A DNA stretch of 64,000 nucleotides, taken from contig OZ004588.1 of the NCBI GenBank assembly GCA_963924555.1, forward strand, positions 6,793,205-6,857,204, given 5' to 3'. Source of the stretch: Crambe crambe. Its lineage: Eukaryota; Porifera; Demospongiae; Poecilosclerida; Crambeidae. Position numbers and translations under genes: made by a program. The notes beneath the pieces were generated by a model. It saw only the letters and a list, made by a program, of their open reading frames with translations, did no database searches and was not told where the DNA came from. Below are positions 27,226 to 37,873 of the stretch, piece by piece; position 1 is the stretch's first letter; the number at the start of each line of letters is the position of its first letter.

Positions 27226-30200
27226 ATGATTCCTGTTCTTCGACAACTAGTCGCTACAATAATAGTGTATTTAGTGTATCCAGATATCGTAGCTGGTGGT
27301 ACAGTCACTGTGAGCTTCACTTTGAATAGAGTGCGCAATTCTAATTGCTTAGGCGAGGAGGTGGACTTGACCAATGCTTCAATCCAGTTCCAGTACAGAA
27401 CCATCAGTAATTCACCAGCTATAGGGGACTGGATAACAGAGGATGTAATACCTCTCGTATTAAGTATAAATCGTCGAACAAACTACTTGAACTTTGACAG
27501 CACTGTGGAAGGTGTGCAGTTTAGGCTGCTGCAACTGGAACATGGTGGAGGAGGATGCAATTGCTGGGAAATGCGATCCTTTGCAATTACTAACATTATA
27601 CTGCCTGCACCACTACAACCTTGTTATTCTAGAGGGACTCATTCAAGATCTATCAATGAATTGTACTGTAATGGCATTGCAAGTGATGCTCGGGGAATGA
27701 TCTCTCATGCACTGTATTTTAATGGCATGAATGATGAGGACTGTCCAGGAGACAGCAGTTCAACACTCATCTCTAATAAAGGTCTTCTTCTACCACAGGA
27801 TTGCTCCACAGTCATCCCTAGAATGTAAGCTAATAATTATAAACATTTGTTAGCCGCTACAGTTACCTAGTTAGCTAGTTACTCCACTCCAAATTGCATG
27901 CATGCCTAAATAATTACAGCAGGTGGCTAAATAATAAACTGAAAGGTGCTAACCGCCTACTTGAAGTTTTAGCTTGTACCGCAAGAATTCACATGTTGGA
28001 ATGTGACCTATGATAGGGCTGAATGTAAGAAATCACTTTTAGGAATCTCGACTTCATTCAAATAACCAATTGTTTGTTTGTTTGCTTTTTGCCTACAATG
28101 GGTATTTGCATAGTTTGTAGCTATTAGATGCTCAAATAGATACTCATGCTAACTGTTAAGCTTCCAAAAAATCAGTTACTAAGAGAACTCTTCTACGATG
28201 GTCCATTTGCCTCTATATTTTAGCATTGTGATTTTTATGCATGGCTCGTCAATCTTAGTTATTGCCTTCTTTGTCAGTTGAGTTCATGCCTCTATAGACA
28301 TTTTCCCAAACTTAGTTGTTGGCTTAGAAAAGGTACTCTTTGACGAAAACACACTTTCTAGCAGCTATACATAATAATTATAAGATTGTACACATCAATA
28401 GCATAATAATAGGCAAAGACTGATATTCGATACACTAAGCTACAAAGTCACAAGTAGTCATGAGAAAGAGAGCCAACAAAACTAAGCTAGTGACTGTCAT
28501 GCATGCAAAATTAGATCTTCAGTCTTCAGTATAACTCCTAGCTATAATACACCAGAAAAAAGAAATCAGTGACATGATAATGCATAATTTATAGTCAAGT
28601 CTATCAAAGACAAACTTGCAATGGGATAAATCACACCCAAATTATAAGACGTATTGTAGCTAATCCTTAGCTTGTCCCCAGGCCCTCCTTTTTAATTAGG
28701 GCCTGGGGGGGACAAGGTTAGCTAATCCTCTCACGCATGCACATAATAATTATGCATGTGATGAGGATTAAGTTATTGTGGAATTATGACTATGATTATG
28801 GGTATTATAGTGAGATTGTATATGGACTACTATTGAGTGTGGAACATATTGGGAGTGATTCCTGTGATGGAGTTGATGGTGGAGATACTGAATATATTGA
28901 GTTTGCCATGCGTAATAACACCAATGGTGGACCATGGATTCCTCTGCAACTAAGTTACCATGATACTTCCACCCCTCCAACACGTGTGATCAGAGGTTAT
29001 AATGTACCAGCAAGCACCACATCATCCACCGATGTGGTGCAATATACGGTACATATCTGTGGGGATGTCCTACGCACCAATCAGGTTCAGTTTCGCTGGA
29101 TGGGAACAGCTGAGTTGGAGCAGGATGTGGGAACGATGCAGAGAAGACCAAGTAATGATATATGGGCACTGGCGAATGTGAACGCTACCTTGATTGATAA
29201 CAATAATGAAACCACCAGTATACTTGAGGATGGATTTGGTTGTGACAATACAGCATCATGTACTTTAAAGTGAGTGCGGATTATAATTATAATCATATGG
29301 TTAATATTTGCTAATACATTTTCCCTCATTAGTTAGCGTGCAATTAATCCCTAATTGCACTCGTAGTTTTATAATTGCACTCCTACATCTGTGCATGTGC
29401 AGACTGGTAATGCCGTTTCTGAAGATGGTAGGCTAGCTTGAAGTTTTTTTCAAAATGAATAGTAGGTGCTAAGTGGATTGTCTGTCTAGTAGGCCACCCG
29501 GTAGGCTTTTGTAAGTGTTTTGTCAAGCATTACAGGTTCACATTAACAGCTTCCTATATGCGCTGATACAAGTAATCTACCACATGCATGATTAATAGGC
29601 GATCACATGCTTTTGAGTGCAATTTGGATAGTAATTGCATGAGAAACTGGCTAGGTAATAGCCAATCTGACTCTATATAAATCTTTAATCACTTTTCCAG
29701 TTCTTCAAGGTGGAACAATCCAAAAAGAGGAAGTCTAAGTTGTACAGCATGTTTAATGAGTGAACCATGCTTGAATCATTACTTAACATTTGGTGCATAT
29801 GATGAAACCTATACACATGAAGTTACAGTTAGTCGAATTATACTGACTCAAACCTTCTCAGTGGAACCACTTAAGACATCCAGCATGCTGACAACCACAG
29901 GGGCTACAACCCCTGAGATTCCTACCACAATGTTGATAACCACTGAAGCTACAACTCGTGAGGTTCCCACCACCATATCAGCAACCCCTGAGGCTACAAC
30001 TACCATGTCAACCACCCCTGAGGCTATAACCACCATATCAACCAGCCCTGAGGCTACGACCCCTGTTCCCACCACCATGTTGATAACCACCGAGGCTACG
30101 GGTCCTGAGGTTCCCACCACCATGTCAACCACCCCTGAGGTTCCCACCACCATGTCAACAACCCCTGAGGCTACAATCCCTGAAGTTCCCACCACCATGT

Positions 30201-33200
30201 CAGCAATCACTGAGGCTACAACCCCTGAGGTTCCCATCAGCATACTAACAATCACAGAGGCTACAACCCCTGAGGTTCCCACCACCATGTCAACAATCAC
30301 TGAGGCTACAATCCCTGAAGTTCCCACCACCATGTCAACAATCACTGAGGCTACAATCCCTGAAGTTCCCACCACCATATCATCAATCACTGATGCTACA
30401 ACCCCTGAGGTTCCCACCAGCATGCTGACAATCACAAAGGCTACAACCCCTGAGGTTCCCACCACTATGTCAATGATCACTGAGGCTACAACCCCTGAGG
30501 TTCCCACCACCATGTTGACGACCACAAAGATAACAACCCCCACCACCATGTTGGTAATCACTGAGGTCCCTACAACCAGCACAGTTTCACCATTGGTCTC
30601 ATCATTGGTGCGCACAGAGAAATCTCTACAAGAAATGGTCTGTGTGTTAGTTAATTGTGTGTCATTATTACTAATACCTTATCTGTGTAGATCAGGATGA
30701 ATAAGACATTAGAAAAAGTGATCAACACAACTGTAGGTTGAGACACTCAGTGAACTACTACCTATGAGATTTCATGATGTATGCAGGATCCACTGGAGGC
30801 TGTCAACTTAGTTCAAAACCTGACAACCAATGGTGAGCAGCCCAGCACTGCTATATATTTGTTAGGAAGCATTCTCAACAGACTCAACTCAACAGATGCC
30901 AACACACGAGACCAGTTGAGCAGAGTAAGGATAGCTAATAATAACAATCTCATAATTAGTGTACTTCATTGTGCTATATATGCAGGCCTTCATTAGGATT
31001 GGTGACTCCATAACCCAACAGACTGTCAGCAGTGAAAATGTATGTGGTCCATTTAATAATATCCCATTCCTAACTAATAATTAATTATAACACTATAATA
31101 CTATAATACTATAATCCAATAATAATCCTGATGCCAGCTGTCTTGCTTATTTGAAATATGTAATAGTAATTGGCTATAATAGGGACTGATGCAGAGGGCC
31201 ACCCTTGATGACCATCTCCAGGGGGGTAATCTCCATTAAGGCCAGTCCGGCTTTGGCCGGACCAATATTTTTTGAGACAGATTCACTGAATCTCTAGAAG
31301 TAGGAGTGCAATTATAAACTACTGCAATTAGGCATGCGAACTGATGAGGGAAGATGTAATTGCAGTAATTACTGGTAGCTACACTAGTAATTTGTTTACC
31401 ACTAGAAGTGCATATCATCCTGCATACCTCTGGATGACACTTGTTGTCTTACACAAAAAAAAATTAATGGTAAGAAATTTTTTTATCAATATACATGCCA
31501 AACCCCCCCCCCCCCCCTTAGATTGCTTCTCAGACACCTTAATCACACAAAAATTTCCTGGGGGGGGGGGCATGCCCCCAGATGGCAGGCATGCTTCGTG
31601 CACTGTGTGATCATAATAGCCTGACCAAATTTAACCTCAAGATTACACCCCTGATCTCAATAGAGTCAGTGTGGTTGAATGATAATATTCAAAGTTACTG
31701 TATTCACCAAAACAAATAGTGCTTTGTCAGGCCCCCCTTGCATATGCACCCTACAGAATTAGGGTCCCTTCCCTTTCAAAGCTGTTAAATCTTCCCCTAT
31801 AATTATCATGTATAGGAGGTTGATGGAGCCATTGCAGGGAGTTCACTACTGAGTGTGTATGATCGAGTAGCACTTGTAGCATTTCAAGAGGTGAACATTT
31901 TCTCTGGAAACATTGGTTAGTTTACAGTCTGGGTAGCAAAGTATCTATGGCAGCTAATAACAGGAATTAAAAAGACATTAGATCAATTAATTAGTGTAAA
32001 ATTGATGTGGGGATATCAATGCATTGCATGCATGGTCACACCAATTTAGGAGTTGCAGGGTTGCGATATGACACATCACTTCTCTCGTGATATCCTTGAT
32101 CCATGCCCATGGTCAACAAAATCCCAATGGCCATATATATATATATAGGATACTTCTCTATGAAACACTCAGAACAAAACAGATTCTTGCCACATTAGGC
32201 CACTAATTGACTTATGAATTTTTTTTAGTGCTCAACATTCGCCTGCTATCACCTGAAGGTGAAGCATCAAGTCTAGTGACTACTATCAACTCAGCAGACT
32301 TCGATGACACACTTCCTGAGATGTCCCTGCAGATCCCACTTGAGTTGGTCAAAATAGTTAGCAGAAGTACTGGCAATGGAAGTGAGAAAGTGAAGGCAGT
32401 TTCTTTCCTCTACTACAATGTGGAGAACTTGTTTCCAAGTGGTCCACCAAAGATAAATAAGTAAGTAAAAACAGTATCAGTGAGTGAGTTAGCTAGCTAG
32501 CTACACTGTTTCAATCTGGATTGATATCATGCACACCACAGCACTGAACTAGCATCGGGTATAGTGTCCACTGCTCTGCATAATATTGGGGGTGAACAAT
32601 TTTCCACCGAGAACTTGATGCTGGCTTCACCTGTCAGAGTGAACTTTGAGCACTCCAATAGAGTCAAGGTTGGTGAGTTAGTGCTATTTCATGAGAAATT
32701 TGACTCTGCTAGCCTGCCATGACTGATATCTTTGATCTCAAAGGAACAGTTATTGAAAGACAGTTCTTCAGAAATCATTTGCACATTTTGGGAATTTTTG
32801 TCTAGGAGGTAAATGTTCACTTTATAATTAGCCTCATAGCTACCAAGGCCCATTTTAATACCTATGGCAAAGAATGTACAAAAAATAGGCCTGGGTAACT
32901 AGTTAGCTATTGCTTAGTTATGAACATGATTATCAATCAGTTCACAGGACACCATTCTTACTGTTGGGCAGTGGTCTGACAGAGGGTGTAGCAGGAGTGA
33001 CACCCTCTCCAATTCCTCTGTGACAGTGTGTGAATGCAACCACCTCACCCACTTTGCCATCCTGCTGAGTGCTCGACCTTTGAACCTTACTCGACCTGTC
33101 ACACTCTCTCTGCAAATTATTGGAAATGTGGGTGTGTCCATATCACTGGTCACCATGGCACTCACTGTCATCATCTTCATTGCTTTAAAGTACTACATGC

Positions 33201-34403
33201 CAATATTTAATTAGTGAAATTATAAGGGATTTCCCCACAGGCCACTGCGTAACATACGAAGCTTTATCCACATCAACCTCTGCATCAGTCTCGGGATAGC
33301 TCAGCTCATCTTTGTGGTTGGTGTGACTCGTTCTGACCCTTCAAGTGACAGAGTCCCAGTCCACTGCCAGGTCATAGCTGTCCTCCTCCACTACTTCTTC
33401 CTGGTGTCCTTCATGTGGATGCTGATGGAGGGTGTGGTCTTATACATCATTCTCGTAAAAGTGTTTGTCACTAGGACAAAATGCTACATGCTAGTATTCA
33501 TGCTAGTCAGTTATGGTGTCCCCTTACTCTATATGGGTCTCTTGACTCTGCCACTGGGCTTTGCTCTGCCAACACAGCCAAATTATGGATACCCCACTGC
33601 GTAAGCTGATAAGATATTGAATATCCTTATTTTATAACTATGTACATCCTCTTCAGCTGTTTCTTAAATCCTGGCACAAGTTTTATTTGGGTCTTCATTG
33701 TTCCGGTAGTGGTTATTATTCTTGCCAATGTTGGATTATTCATCATGGCTGCTGTCGTCATGTGGCGTCATAAGAAGAGACAAACTGGTGCCATGAACAA
33801 GAAGGACATCAAGTAGGAAAACTACGTCATTTCTAATAACATGTTCACAATTGTTATAGGAAATGGTTGCTTGCATTGGTACCACTGGTGGTGATCATGG
33901 GACTGACGTGGGTGTTTGGAGTACTGATAGTGGAGGTGAAGGAACTACTACCCTTTGCTTACATCTACACCATCATGGTGGCCTTCCAAGGTCTCTTCAT
34001 CTTCTTCCTCTTTGTTATCTTCCCCAAACAAGTCAGAGATGAGTACACCAAGTGGTGGAGGACGAAGGTCAAGACACATACTGGTGAGAATATGGAAACA
34101 AGAAATATTATTGTGAGTTCATACTAAATCAATCGAATCTCCATGGCCATTATACTAACTAGCTAACTAGCTAACTTTCACCTTTTTTTCTTCTTCTTCC
34201 TTACACTGAAGAAAACTGGACAGACCAGTAATAATTCAAAGATGAATGCCAGCTCAAATATATATGAGAGTGGTGGGTTCAAGTCATGGAAGGTGGAAGA
34301 GGTGGTACTGGAATCAAAGGCTGAGCTCTCACTGATCAAAGAAAACCCATATGCTGAAACATGTGTGTCAACAGAAGAAGAAAATCACGAAGAAATTAAT
34401 TAA
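27226..34403 (+). CDS. Adhesion GPCR, array copy A (complete, 15 exons)
   Basis: Predicted 1,319 aa. Exons: 27226-27824, 28811-29269, 29701-30637, 30691-30732, 30787-30924, 30986-31039, 31819-31915, 32229-32460, 32542-32668, 32744-32808, 32941-33189, 33241-33600, 33657-33812, 33860-34112 and 34212-34403. All phases agree. After a signal peptide (LVATIIVYLVYPDIVAG) come two Cys-rich modules. Their HGGGGCNCWEMRSFAI and FRWMGTAELE ... WALANVNATL patterns resemble Reelin-type beta-sandwich repeats (inference). A ~240-residue Thr/Pro mucin region with TTPEVPTTM repeats follows, then a GAIN region (exons 4-10). The GPS (GQWSDRGC ... CECNHLTHFAIL) keeps the HL|T self-cleavage motif, with THFAILLSA as the likely tethered agonist. 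Seven class-B2-like helices follow (FMWMLMEGVVLYII, GLTWVFGVLIVEV). The tail contains ENPYAETC. I see no lesion. Confidence 0.9.
28671..28716. repeat. GC-rich hairpin in intron 1 of copy A
   Basis: CTTGTCCCCAGGCCCT pairs with AGGGCCTGGGGGGGACAAG across a short AT-rich loop. It is a compact fold-back insertion in otherwise AT-rich intron DNA. Confidence 0.6.
29880..30590 (+). repeat. Mucin-coding minisatellite of copy A
   Basis: About twenty imperfect 36-45 bp units encode variants of TEATTPEVPTTMST. Units are diverged (ITEATIPEV, ITDATTPEV), so this array is older or less homogenised than the one in copy D. Confidence 0.8.
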
Positions 34404-34546
34404 AATTACTTTAATACTATAATTATTATAATAGCTTACAATCATAATTGATATAGTCATAACATAAGTAGCTGCTTATGAATAATATCTGGATAACTTG
34501 CACCCATGAAGCATGTAAGTAAATCTTGTTAAATCTTGTTATTAAT

Positions 34547-34581
34547 CCTCAGTGTGCATGCCCAGGGCATGCACACTGAGG
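34547..34581. repeat. Near-perfect 35-bp palindrome at a duplication junction
   Basis: CCTCAGTGTGCATGCCC, one A, then its exact inverse GGGCATGCACACTGAGG. The left arm is the normal 3' flank of these receptors (compare 46134-46148 after copy C). The right arm is followed at once by receptor exon-13 sequence that starts in mid-exon. Confidence 0.85.
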
Positions 34582-35303
34582 GTCTTCATTGTTCCGGTAG
34601 TGGTTATTATTCTTGCGGATTATTCATCATGGCTGCTGTCGTCATGTGGCATCATAAGAAGAGACAAACTGGTGCCATGAACAAGAAGGATATCAAGTAG
34701 GAAAAAACTACATCACTTCAAATAGAATAGCCATTCACAATATGTTATAGGAAGTGGTTTGTTGCATTGGTACCATTGGTGGTGATCATGGGACTGACGT
34801 GGATACTGGGGGTGCTGATAGTGGAGGTGAAAGCATTACTACCCCTTGCTTACATCTACACTATCATGGTGGCCTTCCAAGGTCTCTTCATCTTTCTCCT
34901 CTTTGTCGTCTTCCCCAAATAAGTCAGAGACGAGTACACCAAGTGGTGGAGGACAAAGGTCAAGACATCTACCCTTCTTCATGAATACTTTGGTGAGAAT
35001 AAAGAAGCAACAAATATTATCGTAAGTTCATGATAGATCACACAACTGCTTAACAACCATGAATGTACAGCCTTAATTGAAATCCATGGTCGGTCATTAA
35101 TTTCCTTGTATGAAACTCCTATAGCACCTATTAATAGCTAGCTATCTATTTCAACTCCCACATATTTTAATGTGCTGAAGATAACTGGACAGACCAGATG
35201 GAAGGTGGAAGAGGTGGCATTGGAATCAAAAGCTGACCTCTCACTGATCAAAGAAAACCCATACGCTGAAACATGTGAAGAAAATCACAAAGAGATCAAC
35301 TGA
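34582..35303 (+). pseudogene. 3' fragment of an adhesion GPCR (exons 13-15)
   Basis: The fragment begins inside exon 13 at the codons for FIVPVVVII, then has a deletion that removes the codons for LANVGL. A full exon-14 copy (about 34752-35022) follows, with an in-frame TAA in place of CAA in the FPKQVRDEY motif (about 34919-34921). An exon-15 copy (about 35177-35303) lacks part of the Ser/Asn-rich stretch but keeps ENPYAETC. There is no upstream gene body. The wording of exon 14 (TWILGVLIVEV) is closer to copy D than to copy A. Confidence 0.85.
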
Positions 35304-35562
35304 TCGTGTCTTACGATATAAATAGCTTACTGAATTCAGAATCACATTTATGGAAGCTATTTTTGTGAATTCTACTATTAATTAAACCTACAATCAGGCA
35401 AGATTTTATTTCTACGTATAAGACTTCCTGGATTACGTAGCTAGTCTAGTCAGTATACTTTAGACTACTAGAAGTGGACTACTAATAGTCATCGCAAAAT
35501 TTATACATACTGCTACCTGCTAACATAGATGCAGTATATCTATGCTGCTAAGCTGTAAGAAA

Positions 35563-37029
35563 ATGTTCTCTATTTTTAAAGAAACAGTCGCCATCCTAAT
35601 GGTAGTGTTTTTACTAGATATAGTTTTAGTGCATAATTCGTCAGGCACCGTGAACGTCGCTATAAGTAACTACACAGACCGTCAGTGGACTTGTATAAGT
35701 GGTGAGGAGGTGGGCTTGACTAATACTTCAGTTCAATTCCAGTACAGAACCATCAGTACCACGTCAGACATTGGTGACTGGATAACACTGGCTGCACTAC
35801 CTGTTAATGCAACATCTTCTACAACTCCTACCTTGGACTTTAATGACAGTGTGAAGGGTGTACAGTTCAGACTACTGTAGTTAGAGCATGATGGAGGAGG
35901 ATGCAACTGCTGGAGAATGGAAGCATTCAGCTTTATGACAATATCAGAAGATGCTTGTTATATCAAAGGATCACAGTCACAGTCGAGTCAAGATCAATTG
36001 GCGATCGTAGATTCTGTGGTGGCATTGCAAGTGATGCTAGGGGACTGATCTCTCGTGATGCTGTACGTACTTTAATGGTTCAAATGATGGTGAGGACTGT
36101 AGGAGATAGCAATTCAACACTCATCTCTAACAAGGGCCCCTCTCTACCACAGGACATGGATTGTTCCACAGCCATAAGCTCTGCATGTAGAAACTAGCTA
36201 TAGCTATAGCTATAAAATTTGATGATTCCCCAACTATATATAATAATTAGTCAGCTGTTTCATAATGATACTGAGTGATTGCATAATGTTTTAGTGTGGT
36301 TACATATGGACTTCTGCTGGATGTGGATACGGCTTCGAGTTATTGTGGTGGGATTGGTGGAGATTCTGACACTGATTCTAATGCGTTTGCCATGCGTAAT
36401 AACACCAATGATGGACCACGGATTCCTCTGCAACTAAGTTACCATGATACTTCCATCCTTCCAACACGAGTGGTCAGAGGTTATGATGTACGTACCAGCA
36501 AGCACCACACCATCCACCAATGTGGTGCAACATACTGTGCATATCTGTGGGGACATCCTACTCACCAATCAGGTTCAATTTTGCTGGATGGGGACAGCCA
36601 CTTTATTTCTAAGAAGAAGATTCTTAAGCTGATCATGTGATGACGCATGGGCACTGGCAAATGTGAAAGCTATTTTAATTGATGACAATAATGAAACTAC
36701 AAGTCTTTTTAGTGATGGATTTGGTTGTGACAATCAGAATCCACATTCATGTGTTGTAAAGTGAGTTAATAGCCATTGGTATCAATCATTTATATAGAGA
36801 CTGACTCATAATAAGTTTAATTTCAGTTCTTCATTGTGGAGGGAGCCAAGGAGAGGAAGTCTAAATTGTACAGCATGTTCAGATACTAAGCCATGTAGGA
36901 ACCATTACTTAACATTTGGCGCAAATGCGGAATACAAACGTCGAGAAATGGTTACTCGAGTCGCATTAACTCAGAATTTCTCAGTGGAACCATTCATGAT
37001 GACCGCAAATCCATCAACTGATTTTGAAC
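35563..37029 (+). pseudogene. Array copy B, decayed 5' end of an adhesion GPCR
   Basis: Recognisable equivalents of exons 1-3 are present, closest to copy E (MFSIFKETVA, LVHNSSGTVNVAI). Exon 1 has a TAG at 35878-35880 where the other copies read CAG (LLQLEHGG), plus later frameshifts. Exon 2 (from about 36296) keeps VTYGLLLDVD and RNNTNDGPRIPLQL but is frameshifted near 36489, and the segment after FCWMGTA is scrambled. Exon 3 (from about 36829) ends after PSTDFEP, where the mucin region should begin, and runs into unrelated sequence. No GAIN or transmembrane exons follow. Two of the frameshifts are GTAC to GTACGTAC duplications (see findings). Confidence 0.88.
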
Positions 37030-37185
37030 CCATGGAGCTGATAGAGCTGATCTCTCTCTGTATACATATCTATGAGCCCTTGATGGCTCTTGGGCTGTTC
37101 ATAAACCAATTAATAGAGATCTTATTTTCAAGAAGGAGGTTAGATCCGGAAAATTCTTTACTTTTGCAAAGGAACTATGAGTGAA

Positions 37186-37873
37186 CAGCTGCAGTTAGCC
37201 CAAACAGACTGAGGCTAAAAGCTCCCAAGAGAGTTGTGCATACATGAACATAAATAATGGGACGCCATGTCACATTGAATACCTTTGATAGTGTGTTTCA
37301 GGTGATCACAATGTGGTGTTCTCATTTAGACGGTGTTTATAAAAGGCACCTTTCATTACAATACCGTACTGATAATTTTTTTTTGGGGTGTTCCCCATCA
37401 AGGACATCAAGCGCTCCACCCACCGCTACTATGAGTTCAGGTGCCAACTCAGGGCATTGAGGAGCTCCCTGATCGTCAGATAAAGGCTGCAGAACGAAGA
37501 GGAGTGCCAGACAGCAGAGAGCCCTACGACAGGTATATCATTAGAAGCTGATTTAAGGAGCAGGAGCAGGTGGTAGCATAACCTCATTTATTTGCTTTGT
37601 TTTGGGGTAGCATTATTAATTTTTCGTGTTTCCTTTATATTGCATATAGGAGAAGGAAGTTTGTGTGTGAGGCAGAGATGAAGTACTGGTGTCACATCAC
37701 CCCTAGTTGCATGACGGAGGAATCTAATTCAGACTCATCAGCTTCTCTGGCACTCTGAAAATGTAAATTTTAGTATGAAGCTAGGTATACAAAAACCAGA
37801 AAACCAGGACCCTAAGCTAAAGATCTGCTGTATATACAATTTGGCCTCTAGAAATGAAGCCAGCCCTAAACCT
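37186..37873 (+). pseudogene. Broken duplicate of the coiled-coil gene at 24791-26920
   Basis: The copy starts CAGCTGCAGTTAGCC, as in exon 1 of the parent, and jumps about 230 bp to the AAAGCTCCCAAGAGAGTTG donor region. It retains intron sequence, skips the parent's small exon 2, then copies exon 3 (GTGTTCCCCATCAAGGACAT), intron 3, exon 4 (GAAGTACTGGTGTCACATCA) and part of intron 4. Single-base and longer deletions destroy the frame. Because introns are present it is a DNA-level duplication, not a retrocopy. Confidence 0.9.

Noticed and set aside
29848-30615. Minus-strand frame opposite the mucin region of copy A
   Set aside because: Same cause: antisense of a stop-free coding repeat.
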